Assembly (NCBI GenBank): GCA_012513725.1 | Contig: JAAZBQ010000099.1 | Location: 1-6,033 of the forward strand | Reading direction: 5' to 3' | Source: Chloroflexota bacterium | GTDB lineage: Bacteria > Chloroflexota > Anaerolineae > UBA1429 | Length of the DNA stretch: 6,033 bases | Shown: positions 1 through 6,033 of the stretch, in pieces | Layout: each line of letters opens with the position of its first letter | How positions within the stretch are numbered: the stretch's first letter is position 1 | Program-made: the position numbers and the translations under genes | Notes under the pieces: model-generated | Told to the model about the DNA's origin: nothing | Database searches by the model: none | What the model saw: only the letters and a program-made list of their open reading frames with translations

Positions 1-1469
1 CCAACTCGGAGATCACCCCGGCGACATCCACCCAGGTCTCGACGCTTGACGCCGACGGCAACCGGGTGATGGGTGAGCTGGAGACCCCCGACGACTTTAC
101 CGTCGTCTACAAGTTCGTCAGCCCCTACCCGCTCTTTGGCTTCCAGGTGCTCGGCCACGGCAACCAGCCGTACCGACCGGGATGGTTCATGGAGCAGTAC
201 CACGTGGACCTGGTGGATGACCAGGACGCACTGCAGGCTGCCGTCACGGCGGCCGGGTTCAACTCGTGGGCCGACTATTACAACGATCGCGACCTCTGGT
301 ACCTGAACCCCGAGCGCCCCACGACCGATCCCTGGATGGCCATGAACCCGCTGTCGGAAGAGCTCTTTGTCATGGAGCGGAACCCATACTTCTGGCAGGT
401 GGACGAAGAGGGCAAGCAGCTACCGTACGTCGACACGGTGAACCACCGTCTGTTCGAGACGCCGGACGTGCTCAACCTGTGGATTGTCAACGGCGAGATC
501 GACCACCAGGCGCGGCACGTGAACATCGGCAACTTTACGCTGTTCAAGGAGAACGAGGCGAGCGGCGACTATCGCGTGGCTATCGGCATCCTGGCCAGCC
601 ACCTGGCGCTGCAGCTGAACCTCACCACCCAGGAGCCGCGCCTGCGCGAGTTCTTCCAGGATCGCAATGTGCGCATCGCCATCTCCCACGCCATCAACCG
701 CGAGGAGATCAACGAGCTGATCTACGACGAACAGCTCAAGCCGCGGCAGTACTCGCCGATCGAGCAGTCGCCGAACTTCTATGAGAAGCTCTCCAACGCC
801 TTCATCGAGTACGACCCCGACACAGCGAACCAGCTGCTGGACGAGGCCGGCTACACGGAAAAGGACAACGAGGGCTACCGGATGTTCAAGGACGGCTCGG
901 GCGAGACCATCTCGTTCACCATCGAGGGCACCGTGCAGACTGGCGACCCCCAGGAAGACGCTGCCCAGATGATCACCGGCTACCTGGCCGAGGTGGGCAT
1001 CCGCGCCGCCTACCGGTACTTTGAGCGCTCGCTGTACACCGAGCACTATGAGGCCAACGAGATCGAGGCGGCCTTCTGGGGCGGCGACCGCACCGTATTG
1101 CCGGTGCTGACGCCGACGATCTTTGACGCCACCACCCTCGACCGCCCGTGGGCGGTCGCGTGGGGCAAGTGGCGATCGCTGACTACGGATCCCAACGCCG
1201 AGGAGCCGCCTGAGGGCCACTGGATCTGGGACATCTGGGACGCCATCGATCGCTCTGCCCAGGAGCCTGACGAGGCCACCCGTAACGCCATCTTCCAAGA
1301 GGCGCTCGACGTGTGGGCCGAGGAGCTGCCGATGATTGGCCTGCTGGGCCAGCAGCCGCTCCTCATCATCGTCAAGAACGGCTTGAAGAACTTTGTGGAT
1401 AACATGCCGGCTGACGACCGCTTGAAGGACGAGTATTTGCAGGATTCGCAGATGCTCTTCTGGGAGTAG
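1..1469 (+). CDS. ABC transporter family-5 solute-binding protein, 5'-truncated
   Basis: This is the C-terminal part of an extracytoplasmic solute-binding protein of the SBP_bac_5 class (oligopeptide, nickel or oligosaccharide ABC importers), which captures substrate outside the membrane and delivers it to a permease pair. The frame is open to the left edge. The first whole codon is at 3, giving 488 visible residues, and family members of this style run to roughly 600-700, so the signal peptide and part of lobe I are missing. GTG at 66 and ATG at 69 are internal codons, not starts. Family signs are RIAISHAINREEI (visible residues 224-236), matching the conserved R-x-AIxxAIxRxxI stretch, then YDPDTANQLLDEAGY (the usual YDPxxAxxLLxxAGY), and a C-terminal segment around AEELPMIGLL. 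The protein is rich in Trp and Tyr, as expected for a large open ligand cleft. The substrate cannot be told from the sequence. No transporter permease follows; a terminator does, so its partners, if linked, lie upstream. The family call is secure; the ligand is unknown. Confidence 0.92.
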   Translation, partial: NSEITPATSTQVSTLDADGNRVMGELETPDDFTVVYKFVSPYPLFGFQVLGHGNQPYRPGWFMEQYHVDLVDDQDALQAAVTAAGFNSWADYYNDRDLWYLNPERPTTDPWMAMNPLSEELFVMERNPYFWQVDEEGKQLPYVDTVNHRLFETPDVLNLWIVNGEIDHQARHVNIGNFTLFKENEASGDYRVAIGILASHLALQLNLTTQEPRLREFFQDRNVRIAISHAINREEINELIYDEQLKPRQYSPIEQSPNFYEKLSNAFIEYDPDTANQLLDEAGYTEKDNEGYRMFKDGSGETISFTIEGTVQTGDPQEDAAQMITGYLAEVGIRAAYRYFERSLYTEHYEANEIEAAFWGGDRTVLPVLTPTIFDATTLDRPWAVAWGKWRSLTTDPNAEEPPEGHWIWDIWDAIDRSAQEPDEATRNAIFQEALDVWAEELPMIGLLGQQPLLIIVKNGLKNFVDNMPADDRLKDEYLQDSQMLFWE

Positions 1470-1517
1470 GACGCGGACACTGCGTGCATCTGCCGGCCCC
1501 ACAGAGGCGGGCAGGGC

Positions 1518-1560
1518 CAGCGAGGGGGGCTGCTTGCGCAGCCCCCCTCGCTGCTTGTTC
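1518..1560 (+). terminator. Intrinsic terminator hairpin after the solute-binding protein gene
   Basis: A perfect 16-bp G+C-rich stem (arms 1518-1533 and 1538-1553) closes a TTGC loop about 50 bases after the stop codon. Downstream is CTTGTTC, only moderately T-rich, so the stem is very strong but the U-tract is weak. It most likely ends the importer transcript and insulates the adaptor operon that follows. The stem is symmetric and the opposite strand also lacks a long T-run, so there is no clear directionality. Confidence 0.82.
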
Positions 1561-1663
1561 GGCGCCGGCCACGCGGGCGCACTGGCCACCTGACCAGGAA
1601 GAACACTATCCCACTGACCTGCCCACGCCTCGCCCCTCAGCGCGCACAGCGTTTGGACGCATC

Positions 1664-1672
1664 TGCTATACT
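1664..1672 (+). promoter_or_regulatory. Extended -10 promoter of the adaptor-permease operon
   Basis: TGCTATACT matches a housekeeping-sigma extended -10 element (TG at 1664-1665, one base, TATACT at 1667-1672). No good -35 hexamer lies 16-18 bases upstream (1644-1649 reads GCACAG), which is typical of extended -10 promoters. The expected start is near A1679, leaving a leader of about 175 nt before the first adaptor gene. It stands out as A+T-rich in very G+C-rich surroundings and sits between the upstream terminator and the operon. It is predicted from motif and position only. Confidence 0.6.
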
Positions 1673-1678
1673 AGGGCC

Positions 1679-1854
1679 AGATCCTCCGAGGAACAGGCGT
1701 CGCCCATCGTCCTCGGGCGAGCCACCGAGCACGGAACCCCGGTAGGACGAACGACGTCTTGTACGCATAGGGCCACGCGCAGCCGGCGTTCGCCGGGGCG
1801 CGTTGCGCCGCCGCCTTATCGCTAGCACGAGCATGGCAAGGAGCAGGATCCCGA
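1679..1854 (+). promoter_or_regulatory. Long structured 5' leader, no gene
   Basis: This is the predicted untranslated leader of the adaptor operon. CCGAGGA (1686-1692) pairs perfectly with TCCTCGG (1710-1716), while TCGCCC (1700-1705) pairs perfectly with GGGCGA (1715-1720). The two helices share bases 1715-1716 and so exclude each other. A further hairpin at 1776-1802 has an inner stem CCGGC/GCCGG (1783-1787, 1792-1796) and an outer stem CGCGC/GCGCG (1776-1780, 1798-1802), separated by a small internal loop. I do not recognise a known riboswitch class. G+C-rich sequence gives chance helices easily, so regulation is a possibility only. With 1470-1678 this is the only stretch over 300 bases without a gene. 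Confidence 0.4.
1838..1843 (+). promoter_or_regulatory. Ribosome binding site of the first adaptor gene
   Basis: AAGGAG lies 11 bases before the ATG at 1855. A second, weaker AGGAT (1845-1849) lies 5 bases before it. Together with the lipoprotein signal peptide directly after, this fixes the start at 1855 and argues against the ATG at 1833, which is in another frame and has no good site of its own. Confidence 0.75.
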
Positions 1855-3720
1855 ATGTACAGCCACAGATATCTGCGCACGGTGATCGCCGCCCTAGTGG
1901 CCCTCGCGGTAGTGGGCTGCCAGGCCTCCGCCGAGCCCCCCACCACATCGCTCCTCTTTACCGAAGCCGAGGTGCAACGCGCGACGATGGCCGAGGTGGT
2001 CTCGGCGTTTGGGCAGGTCTCGGCCCTGCAGGACGCGACGCTGAGGTTCGACACGGTCAGCGGCCGCCTCACCGACGTGCCCGCCGAGGTCGGCCAGGTG
2101 GTGCGCGAGGGCGACGTGCTGGCCCAGCTGGATACCGAGGCCCTCGAACGCCAGCTCCTGGAGGCCGAGGCGGATCTCCAGGTGGCGGAGGCCGTGCTGC
2201 GCGAGGCGCAGGCCGACGCCTCGCCTGCGGCCATCCAGCGCGCGGAGGCCGACCTGCTGGCTGCCCAGTACGAGCTGGCCAAGGCCGAGATGGATCTTGC
2301 CCTCGCCCAGAGCTCGGGCACCCGCTCCCTCGAGCAAGAGGTGGCCGACGCCTGGTACGAGGTGCAGGTGGCCACCGACGAACTGGCCATGCGCGACCTC
2401 ACCTCCCACTCTGGCGAGATCCGCCAGCTCGAGTACGATCAGGCCTTCTTCCAGCGCGCCCTGCGCGACCTGCCGGCCGACCAGGACCGCTCAGAGCTCG
2501 AGCAGAGCCTGACCGACACCGAGCGCGCCCTGAACGCCGCCCGGACCGCCCGCGAGACCTCGCTGACCACCGCCAGGACCGCGCTCCGGCAAGCCCAGGA
2601 GCGGTACTCCCGGGCCAAGGCCAAGCTCGATCGGGCCCGCTCCGAGGGGCACGACGTGGTGGCCGCCGCGCGGCTGGCGCAGGAGCAAGCCGCCGACGCG
2701 GTGAAAAAGGCCACGGAGCGCCTGGAGCAGGCGCGACAGGGCCCCGATCCTGCCAAGTTCGATGCGGCCCAGACGGCCTACGACGCCGCGCTCGCCAAGG
2801 TCGAGAGCGTCCAGTCCTCCATCGAGAACTCGTCGCTCCGCGCGCCGTTCGATGGCGTCATCTTTGAGGTGCGTGTGCAAGAGGGGCAGGTGGTGGGCGC
2901 GAGCGACCAGATCATCTACCTCGTCGACCCCAACGAGCTGCACATCGAGTCGTTCGTCTCCGAGGTGGACGTGGTGCGGCTGACCGAGGGCCACCCGGTG
3001 CGCATCCGGTTCGAGGCCTACCCGGAGATGCTGCTCCAGGGCGAGATCGAGGCGATCTCGCCGCGGGGCCAGTCGCAGGGCGGGCTGATGATGTTCAACG
3101 TGGACGTGGCCATGGAGCGCGGGACCCTCGAGGTCCTCCCAGGCATGACGGCCTCGCTCAAGATGGAAATCGGCGAGCAGCGCGAGGTGGTCGCCGTGCC
3201 GGCAGCGGCGCTCCGCCAGTCGCCACGCGGGGGGTTGATGGTCGAGGTCAGCGCCGCGGCGGGCGGCTGGGAGAATCGCGACGTGCAGATCGGCATGAAC
3301 GACGGCGTCTTGGCCGAGGTGTTTCAGGGTCTGCAGCCCGGCGACCTGGTGCGCTTCCCGCTCCAGGAGCCGATGGAGCAGTCGCCGTTTGGCCCCGGCA
3401 TGCCCGAACCGATGCCGCCGGTCGAGGGGGAGGAGATGCCGCCGGTCGAGGAAGGTGAGCCCGCGCCCGGGGAAGAGATGCCGCCGGTGGAAGAAGGTGA
3501 GCCCGCGCCGCCGATCGACGGCCCAGGCGAGGGCCCACCGGCAGAGGGCCCCGGTGGTATGCCGCTGGGGCCGGCCGAGCGGCGTCCCCTGCCGGAGGGC
3601 AGCGAGGGACGCCCGATTGAGCCGCCCGCCCAAGGGCAGGAGCCCATGCCCTTGCCCACCGGAGAGACGGCGGAGGATGCCGCACGGCGTAACGATAGCG
3701 CGCAGGGAGCCGGAGAATGA
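1855..3720 (+). CDS. Lipoprotein membrane-fusion adaptor (HlyD/MacA-like) of an ABC exporter
   Basis: This is a 621-residue extracytoplasmic adaptor that would link an inner-membrane exporter to the outside. The N-terminus is a lipoprotein signal: basic start, hydrophobic stretch 10-20, lipobox VVGC with lipidated Cys22. Domains in order are the first half of the lipoyl/barrel-sandwich fold (about 60-92, GQVVREGDVLAQLD), a long Ala/Glu/Leu-rich coiled-coil hairpin (about 93-325, turn probably near PADQDRS, 207-213), the second lipoyl half with the APFDG signature (330-334), a beta-barrel (about 358-440, ELHIESFVSEVDVV), a membrane-proximal domain (about 443-505), and an acidic Pro/Glu/Met-rich tail (507-621). 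Many family members stop near 350-450 residues, so the long hairpin and tail account for the excess. I see no R-x3-L-x6-S TolC-contact motif in the hairpin, consistent with a system lacking TolC. Its stop overlaps the next start (ATGA). The family is certain; the cargo is unknown, and drug, lipid or peptide export or envelope remodelling are all open. Confidence 0.88.
   Translation: MYSHRYLRTVIAALVALAVVGCQASAEPPTTSLLFTEAEVQRATMAEVVSAFGQVSALQDATLRFDTVSGRLTDVPAEVGQVVREGDVLAQLDTEALERQLLEAEADLQVAEAVLREAQADASPAAIQRAEADLLAAQYELAKAEMDLALAQSSGTRSLEQEVADAWYEVQVATDELAMRDLTSHSGEIRQLEYDQAFFQRALRDLPADQDRSELEQSLTDTERALNAARTARETSLTTARTALRQAQERYSRAKAKLDRARSEGHDVVAAARLAQEQAADAVKKATERLEQARQGPDPAKFDAAQTAYDAALAKVESVQSSIENSSLRAPFDGVIFEVRVQEGQVVGASDQIIYLVDPNELHIESFVSEVDVVRLTEGHPVRIRFEAYPEMLLQGEIEAISPRGQSQGGLMMFNVDVAMERGTLEVLPGMTASLKMEIGEQREVVAVPAAALRQSPRGGLMVEVSAAAGGWENRDVQIGMNDGVLAEVFQGLQPGDLVRFPLQEPMEQSPFGPGMPEPMPPVEGEEMPPVEEGEPAPGEEMPPVEEGEPAPPIDGPGEGPPAEGPGGMPLGPAERRPLPEGSEGRPIEPPAQGQEPMPLPTGETAEDAARRNDSAQGAGE
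3427..3510 (+). repeat. Two tandem 42-bp in-frame repeats in the adaptor tail
   Basis: Two adjacent 42-bp units (3427-3468 and 3469-3510) both encode GEEMPPVEEGEPAP, residues 525-538 and 539-552 of the first adaptor. They differ at four bases, all at third codon positions, so the peptide is identical. A partial copy (MPPVE) precedes them at 3412-3426. Synonymous-only differences suggest an older duplication whose peptide has been kept. Confidence 0.93.
3704..3709 (+). promoter_or_regulatory. Ribosome binding site of the second adaptor gene
   Basis: AGGGAG ends 7 bases before the ATG at 3717 and lies inside the end of the upstream coding region. The ATGA overlap of start and stop (3717-3720) indicates translational coupling of the two adaptors. 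Confidence 0.75.
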
Positions 3721-5351
3721 GCAAGAAAAAAAGACGCAGCCGGGGGAAGTCGCTGGCCGCCGTGGGATGCCTGACGGTCGTCGCGGCCCTCGTCGTAGCG
3801 GGCGTGCTGATCGCGCCGCGGGTCAGGAGCATGTTCACGCCGACGCAGCCGTCCTGGGCCGGCATGCCCTGGTACGGCCCCACACAAGAGTTCTCCGTAC
3901 GGCGGGGATCCGTCTCCGAGGGCGTCTCCACGTACGGCATGGTGCAGCCTGCCCGCCAGGCGCGGCTGGGCTTTTCGAAGGCCAGCGGCGAGGTTGCGAT
4001 GTCGTTGGTCTCCACGGGGATGCCCGTGATGGCCGGCCAGGTGCTCGTGGAGCTGGACCGGGCGGCGTTGGAGAACGAGGTCGCCGAGGCCCGGGCCGAC
4101 CTCCTGGAGGCCCAGGAGGAGCTCGATGCGCTGGAGGGCGGTGAGGGGATCGCGGCGGAGCGTCTCCGCCTCGAGGTGGAGTTTTCCACCGCCGAGCAGG
4201 TGCTCAGCGAGGCGCAGTCCGCCCTGGCGGGCCACGCCAGCAGCAGCGAGTCGCCCGCCGCACGGCGGGCGGCGGCGGCGCAGGAGCTCGCTGCCGCGCG
4301 CTCCGAGCTGGATGCCTTTCTGAACGACCCGAATCGCCAGGAGCAACTGGACTACCTCCAGTGGGTCTATAACATCGCCGAGGTCAAGCACGGCGAGATG
4401 ATCGCCCTTCCGAACCCCAGCGAGCAGGACTATGACAACACCTGGATCATCCGCATCGACATGCTCGCCAAAAAGGAAGCGCTGGAGCAGTTCAAGATGC
4501 AGTACGAGATGCAAAAGCGCGCCGCCGAGCATCGGGTGAACGTTGCCGCGCGCAAGGTGGCAGCCCTGGACGCGGAGATCGCCCTGGGCAGCCGCGACAT
4601 CGAGCGGATGAAGCTCGAGGCCGATGTGGCCAAGGCGCAGGCCAAGGTCGCCGAGATCCAGGAGGCACTGGCTGCCCTGGACGTCGAGGTGCCCGGCGCG
4701 GAGCTCGCCAAGGCGCGCGCCGAGGTGCTCAAGGCCGAGGGCGTGCTCGCCGAAGCAGAGGCTGCCCTGGAAGACGCCGCCCTCGTCGCGCCGTTCGACG
4801 GCACGATCATCGATGGCAACGTCGTCGAGGGCCAGCAGGTGATGGCCGGCAGCACGCTGCTGACCATCGAGGACTCGTCCTCCCTGCGCATTATGGCCCA
4901 GGTGAACGAGATCGACGTGGCGCGCGTTCGCGAGGGGATGGAGACACGGCTATCGTTCGACGCCCTGCCCGGCGAGGACCCCAAGACGGGCATCGTCGGT
5001 GATATCCCCCTGTTCGGCAAGTTCACCAACGGCGTCACCGTCTTTAGCGTGCCGATCGAGTTCGACCTGGCCGGCATGCCGCTCTTCCAGGGGATGACGG
5101 CCAACATCATCTTCCCCACCGCCACCCACGAGGATGTCATCGTCGTTCCGGCGGCGGCGACCTTTGCCGATCAGGAGGGCGACTATGTCATGCTGATGGT
5201 GAACGGGCAGCCGGAAAGGCGCTACGTGACCAAAGGACTGTCGGACGGCATCTACACGGAGATCGTCGACGGCCTCGCCGAGGGCGAGACGGTCAGTGTA
5301 CCGATGATGGGCCCCCGCGGCGGCATGCCGCTCTACGGAGGGATGTACTGA
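3717..5351 (+). CDS. Membrane-anchored fusion adaptor (HlyD/MacA-like), second of a tandem pair
   Basis: This is a 544-residue adaptor of the same fold as its upstream neighbour but clearly different in sequence and anchoring. A very basic N-terminus (KKKRRSRGK) precedes one hydrophobic helix (about 13-33), best read as an uncleaved membrane anchor. Then follow the first lipoyl half (about 80-113, GMPVMAGQVLVELDRAALE), a coiled-coil hairpin (about 114-352), the second lipoyl half with APFDG (358-362) and VVEGQQV, a beta-barrel (from about 388, NEIDVARVREGM), and a membrane-proximal domain (about 474-527, ending GLAEGETV). The hairpin is interrupted at about 201-250 by a non-heptad, Pro- and aromatic-containing stretch (Y213, W216, Y218, Y239, W243) near the predicted tip. 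The C-terminus ends in a short Gly/Met-rich tail (MMGPRGGMPLYGGMY). It lies between the first adaptor and the permease, overlapping both, so it is very likely part of the same exporter, perhaps mixed with the first adaptor in one ring. The family is sure; the substrate is unknown. Confidence 0.88.
   Translation: MSKKKRRSRGKSLAAVGCLTVVAALVVAGVLIAPRVRSMFTPTQPSWAGMPWYGPTQEFSVRRGSVSEGVSTYGMVQPARQARLGFSKASGEVAMSLVSTGMPVMAGQVLVELDRAALENEVAEARADLLEAQEELDALEGGEGIAAERLRLEVEFSTAEQVLSEAQSALAGHASSSESPAARRAAAAQELAAARSELDAFLNDPNRQEQLDYLQWVYNIAEVKHGEMIALPNPSEQDYDNTWIIRIDMLAKKEALEQFKMQYEMQKRAAEHRVNVAARKVAALDAEIALGSRDIERMKLEADVAKAQAKVAEIQEALAALDVEVPGAELAKARAEVLKAEGVLAEAEAALEDAALVAPFDGTIIDGNVVEGQQVMAGSTLLTIEDSSSLRIMAQVNEIDVARVREGMETRLSFDALPGEDPKTGIVGDIPLFGKFTNGVTVFSVPIEFDLAGMPLFQGMTANIIFPTATHEDVIVVPAAATFADQEGDYVMLMVNGQPERRYVTKGLSDGIYTEIVDGLAEGETVSVPMMGPRGGMPLYGGMY
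5337..5342 (+). promoter_or_regulatory. Ribosome binding site of the permease gene
   Basis: GGAGGG lies 8 bases before the ATG at 5351, inside the last codons of the second adaptor. Stop and start share a base (TGATG, 5349-5353). This supports the start at 5351 and coupled translation. Confidence 0.75.
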
Positions 5352-6033
5352 TGAGGCGCCCCATCAACATATGGTTTGCCCTACAAGGGCTTGGTTCCAG
5401 CAAGCTACGCTCGGCGCTGACGGTGCTGGGCATCATCATCGGGGTGGGCGCCGTCATCATGATCGTCTCGTTGGGTAACGGCCTGAGCCGCTCCACCCGG
5501 GAGCAGATGGAGGTCTGGGGCCGCGGCAACATCGAGGTGCGCCCCATGTGGCGCAACATGGGCATGCCCATGCCGGTGACCGCATCCGGCATGGTGCAGG
5601 CAGAGCGTGGTATGGTAGAGGGCGGGATGATGGACTCTGGCCAGAGCCAGGTCATGGAGGCCCTCATGCAGCAGCCGCAGATCCACCCCAAGGACGTCGA
5701 GGCGCTGCGGCTGCTCGGCACGAGCCTGAACGGCGTCTCGCCGGAGCTGGAGATCAACGGCGCCACCCTCGTCCACCGCGGCCAGCAGATCCAGGCCTGG
5801 CAGGTGATCGGCGTGCAGGATGAGTGGTTGCATGTGTACCGGCGGGAGATGCGCCTGGGGCGGTTCTTTAACGAGGCCGACGAAGAGTCGGCCGCATCGG
5901 TGGCCGTCATCGACGAGGTTCTGGCCAAGCAGGTCTTTGGCGAGAACGCGAACCCGATCGGCCAGGTCATCCACATCACCATCAACAACGAGGTCACGCA
6001 GAACGCCACCATCGTCGGCGTGCTGGCGAGTGA
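5351..6033 (+). CDS. MacB/FtsX-type ABC permease, 3'-truncated
   Basis: The reading frame is open from ATG 5351 to the right edge: 227 whole codons with no stop, so only the N-terminal part is present. Order of parts: a short cytoplasmic start with the usual pre-membrane pattern (IWFALQGLGSSKLRSALTVLG), transmembrane helix 1 (about 22-44, GIIIGVGAVIMIVSLGNG), then the large extracytoplasmic MacB core domain. Core marks are GNIEVRP (59-65), GRFF (170-173) and the stretch VAVIDEVLAKQVFG...NPIGQ (184-205). The family normally has about 400 residues with three more helices after this domain. No nucleotide-binding domain precedes helix 1, so this is a separate-subunit type (YknZ-like) or one whose ATPase is encoded elsewhere, not the N-terminal ATPase fusion of classic MacB. 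In such systems the permease works with its adaptor by mechanotransmission rather than by a transmembrane pore. Residues 66-106 are unusually Met-rich, with 10 Met in 41 residues. The family call is strong; the cargo is unknown. Confidence 0.9.
   Translation, partial: MRRPINIWFALQGLGSSKLRSALTVLGIIIGVGAVIMIVSLGNGLSRSTREQMEVWGRGNIEVRPMWRNMGMPMPVTASGMVQAERGMVEGGMMDSGQSQVMEALMQQPQIHPKDVEALRLLGTSLNGVSPELEINGATLVHRGQQIQAWQVIGVQDEWLHVYRREMRLGRFFNEADEESAASVAVIDEVLAKQVFGENANPIGQVIHITINNEVTQNATIVGVLAS

Noticed and set aside
66..1469. Start of the solute-binding protein at GTG 66 or ATG 69
   Set aside because: The frame stays open to the left edge with protein-like sequence before these codons, no signal peptide follows them, and the family's N-terminal part would be missing. 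They are internal codons of a truncated gene.
420..1589. Long minus-strand reading frame antisense to the solute-binding protein
   Set aside because: It mirrors a well-supported family gene, runs through the terminator hairpin, and has Arg/Val/Leu/Gly-heavy composition typical of G+C-rich antisense frames.
1484..1825. Plus-strand frame of 113 residues in the intergenic region
   Set aside because: It spans the terminator and the promoter, has no Shine-Dalgarno, and its Arg/Pro/Ala/Thr-rich composition resembles no family.
1679..1854. Known riboswitch in the leader (c-di-AMP, guanidine, manganese, cobalamin classes considered)
   Set aside because: Short stretches such as CGGAACCCCGGTAGG and GACGAACGACG looked suggestive, but the conserved core of none of these classes could be laid out.
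2131..2830. TolC-contact R-L-S motif in the first adaptor hairpin
   Set aside because: Arg residues near the predicted tip do not have Leu at +4 and Ser at +11, so the motif is not supported.
1803..2867. Plus-strand frame of 354 residues overlapping the first adaptor
   Set aside because: It is an out-of-frame Gly/Arg/Ala-rich reading of the adaptor gene, with no ribosome site at its start and none of the adaptor motifs.
3756..3770. Lipobox (AVGC, Cys18) in the second adaptor
   Set aside because: Only about five hydrophobic residues precede the Cys and the hydrophobic stretch continues well past it, so it fits an uncleaved transmembrane anchor better than a lipoprotein signal.
2491..4532. 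Minus-strand frames of about 310-400 residues opposite both adaptors
   Set aside because: They are low-complexity His/Arg/Gly/Leu readings antisense to clear genes, several crossing the gene boundary at 3717-3720, with no start signals.
5293..6012. Minus-strand frame of 239 residues opposite the permease
   Set aside because: The plus strand there encodes a clear MacB/FtsX permease start with Shine-Dalgarno and helix 1. The antisense frame is Ser/Arg/Met-rich without family features.

Overview
The window is G+C-rich bacterial DNA with third codon positions mostly G or C. All recognisable genes lie on the + strand. The style of the solute-binding protein (Trp-rich, long family-5 type) and of the adaptor/permease genes suggests a Chloroflexota-like bacterium, possibly of the Caldilinea/Anaerolineae type. 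This is inference from protein style; there is no rRNA or marker gene to confirm it.

Region 1 (1-1469) is the C-terminal part of a family-5 extracellular solute-binding protein of an ABC importer (peptide/nickel/oligosaccharide class). Its N-terminus lies left of the window. It is the last gene of its transcription unit and ends just before a perfect 16-bp terminator hairpin (1518-1553).

Region 2 (1470-1854) has no gene. It holds the terminator, an extended -10 promoter (TGnTATACT, 1664-1672) and a leader of about 175 nt. The leader contains several possible hairpins, two of them mutually exclusive, and a clear Shine-Dalgarno at 1838-1843.

Region 3 (1855-6033) is one tightly packed operon. 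It encodes a lipoprotein membrane-fusion (HlyD/MacA-like) adaptor, then a second, membrane-anchored adaptor, then the start of a MacB/FtsX-type ABC permease cut off by the right edge. The junctions overlap (ATGA at 3717-3720, TGATG at 5349-5353) and each has a good Shine-Dalgarno, so the three are probably co-transcribed and translationally coupled. The likely machine is a MacAB/YknXYZ-like tripartite ABC exporter: the permease and an unseen ATPase drive transport or mechanotransmission, and the two adaptors form the extracytoplasmic conduit. The ATPase should lie downstream or elsewhere.

The most notable points are two dissimilar adaptors feeding one permease, Met-rich extracytoplasmic segments in all three proteins, a 42-bp in-frame tandem repeat in an acidic Pro-rich tail of the first adaptor, and a roughly 50-residue aromatic, non-heptad segment at the predicted hairpin tip of the second adaptor. 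No mobile element, CRISPR array, tRNA or rRNA was seen.
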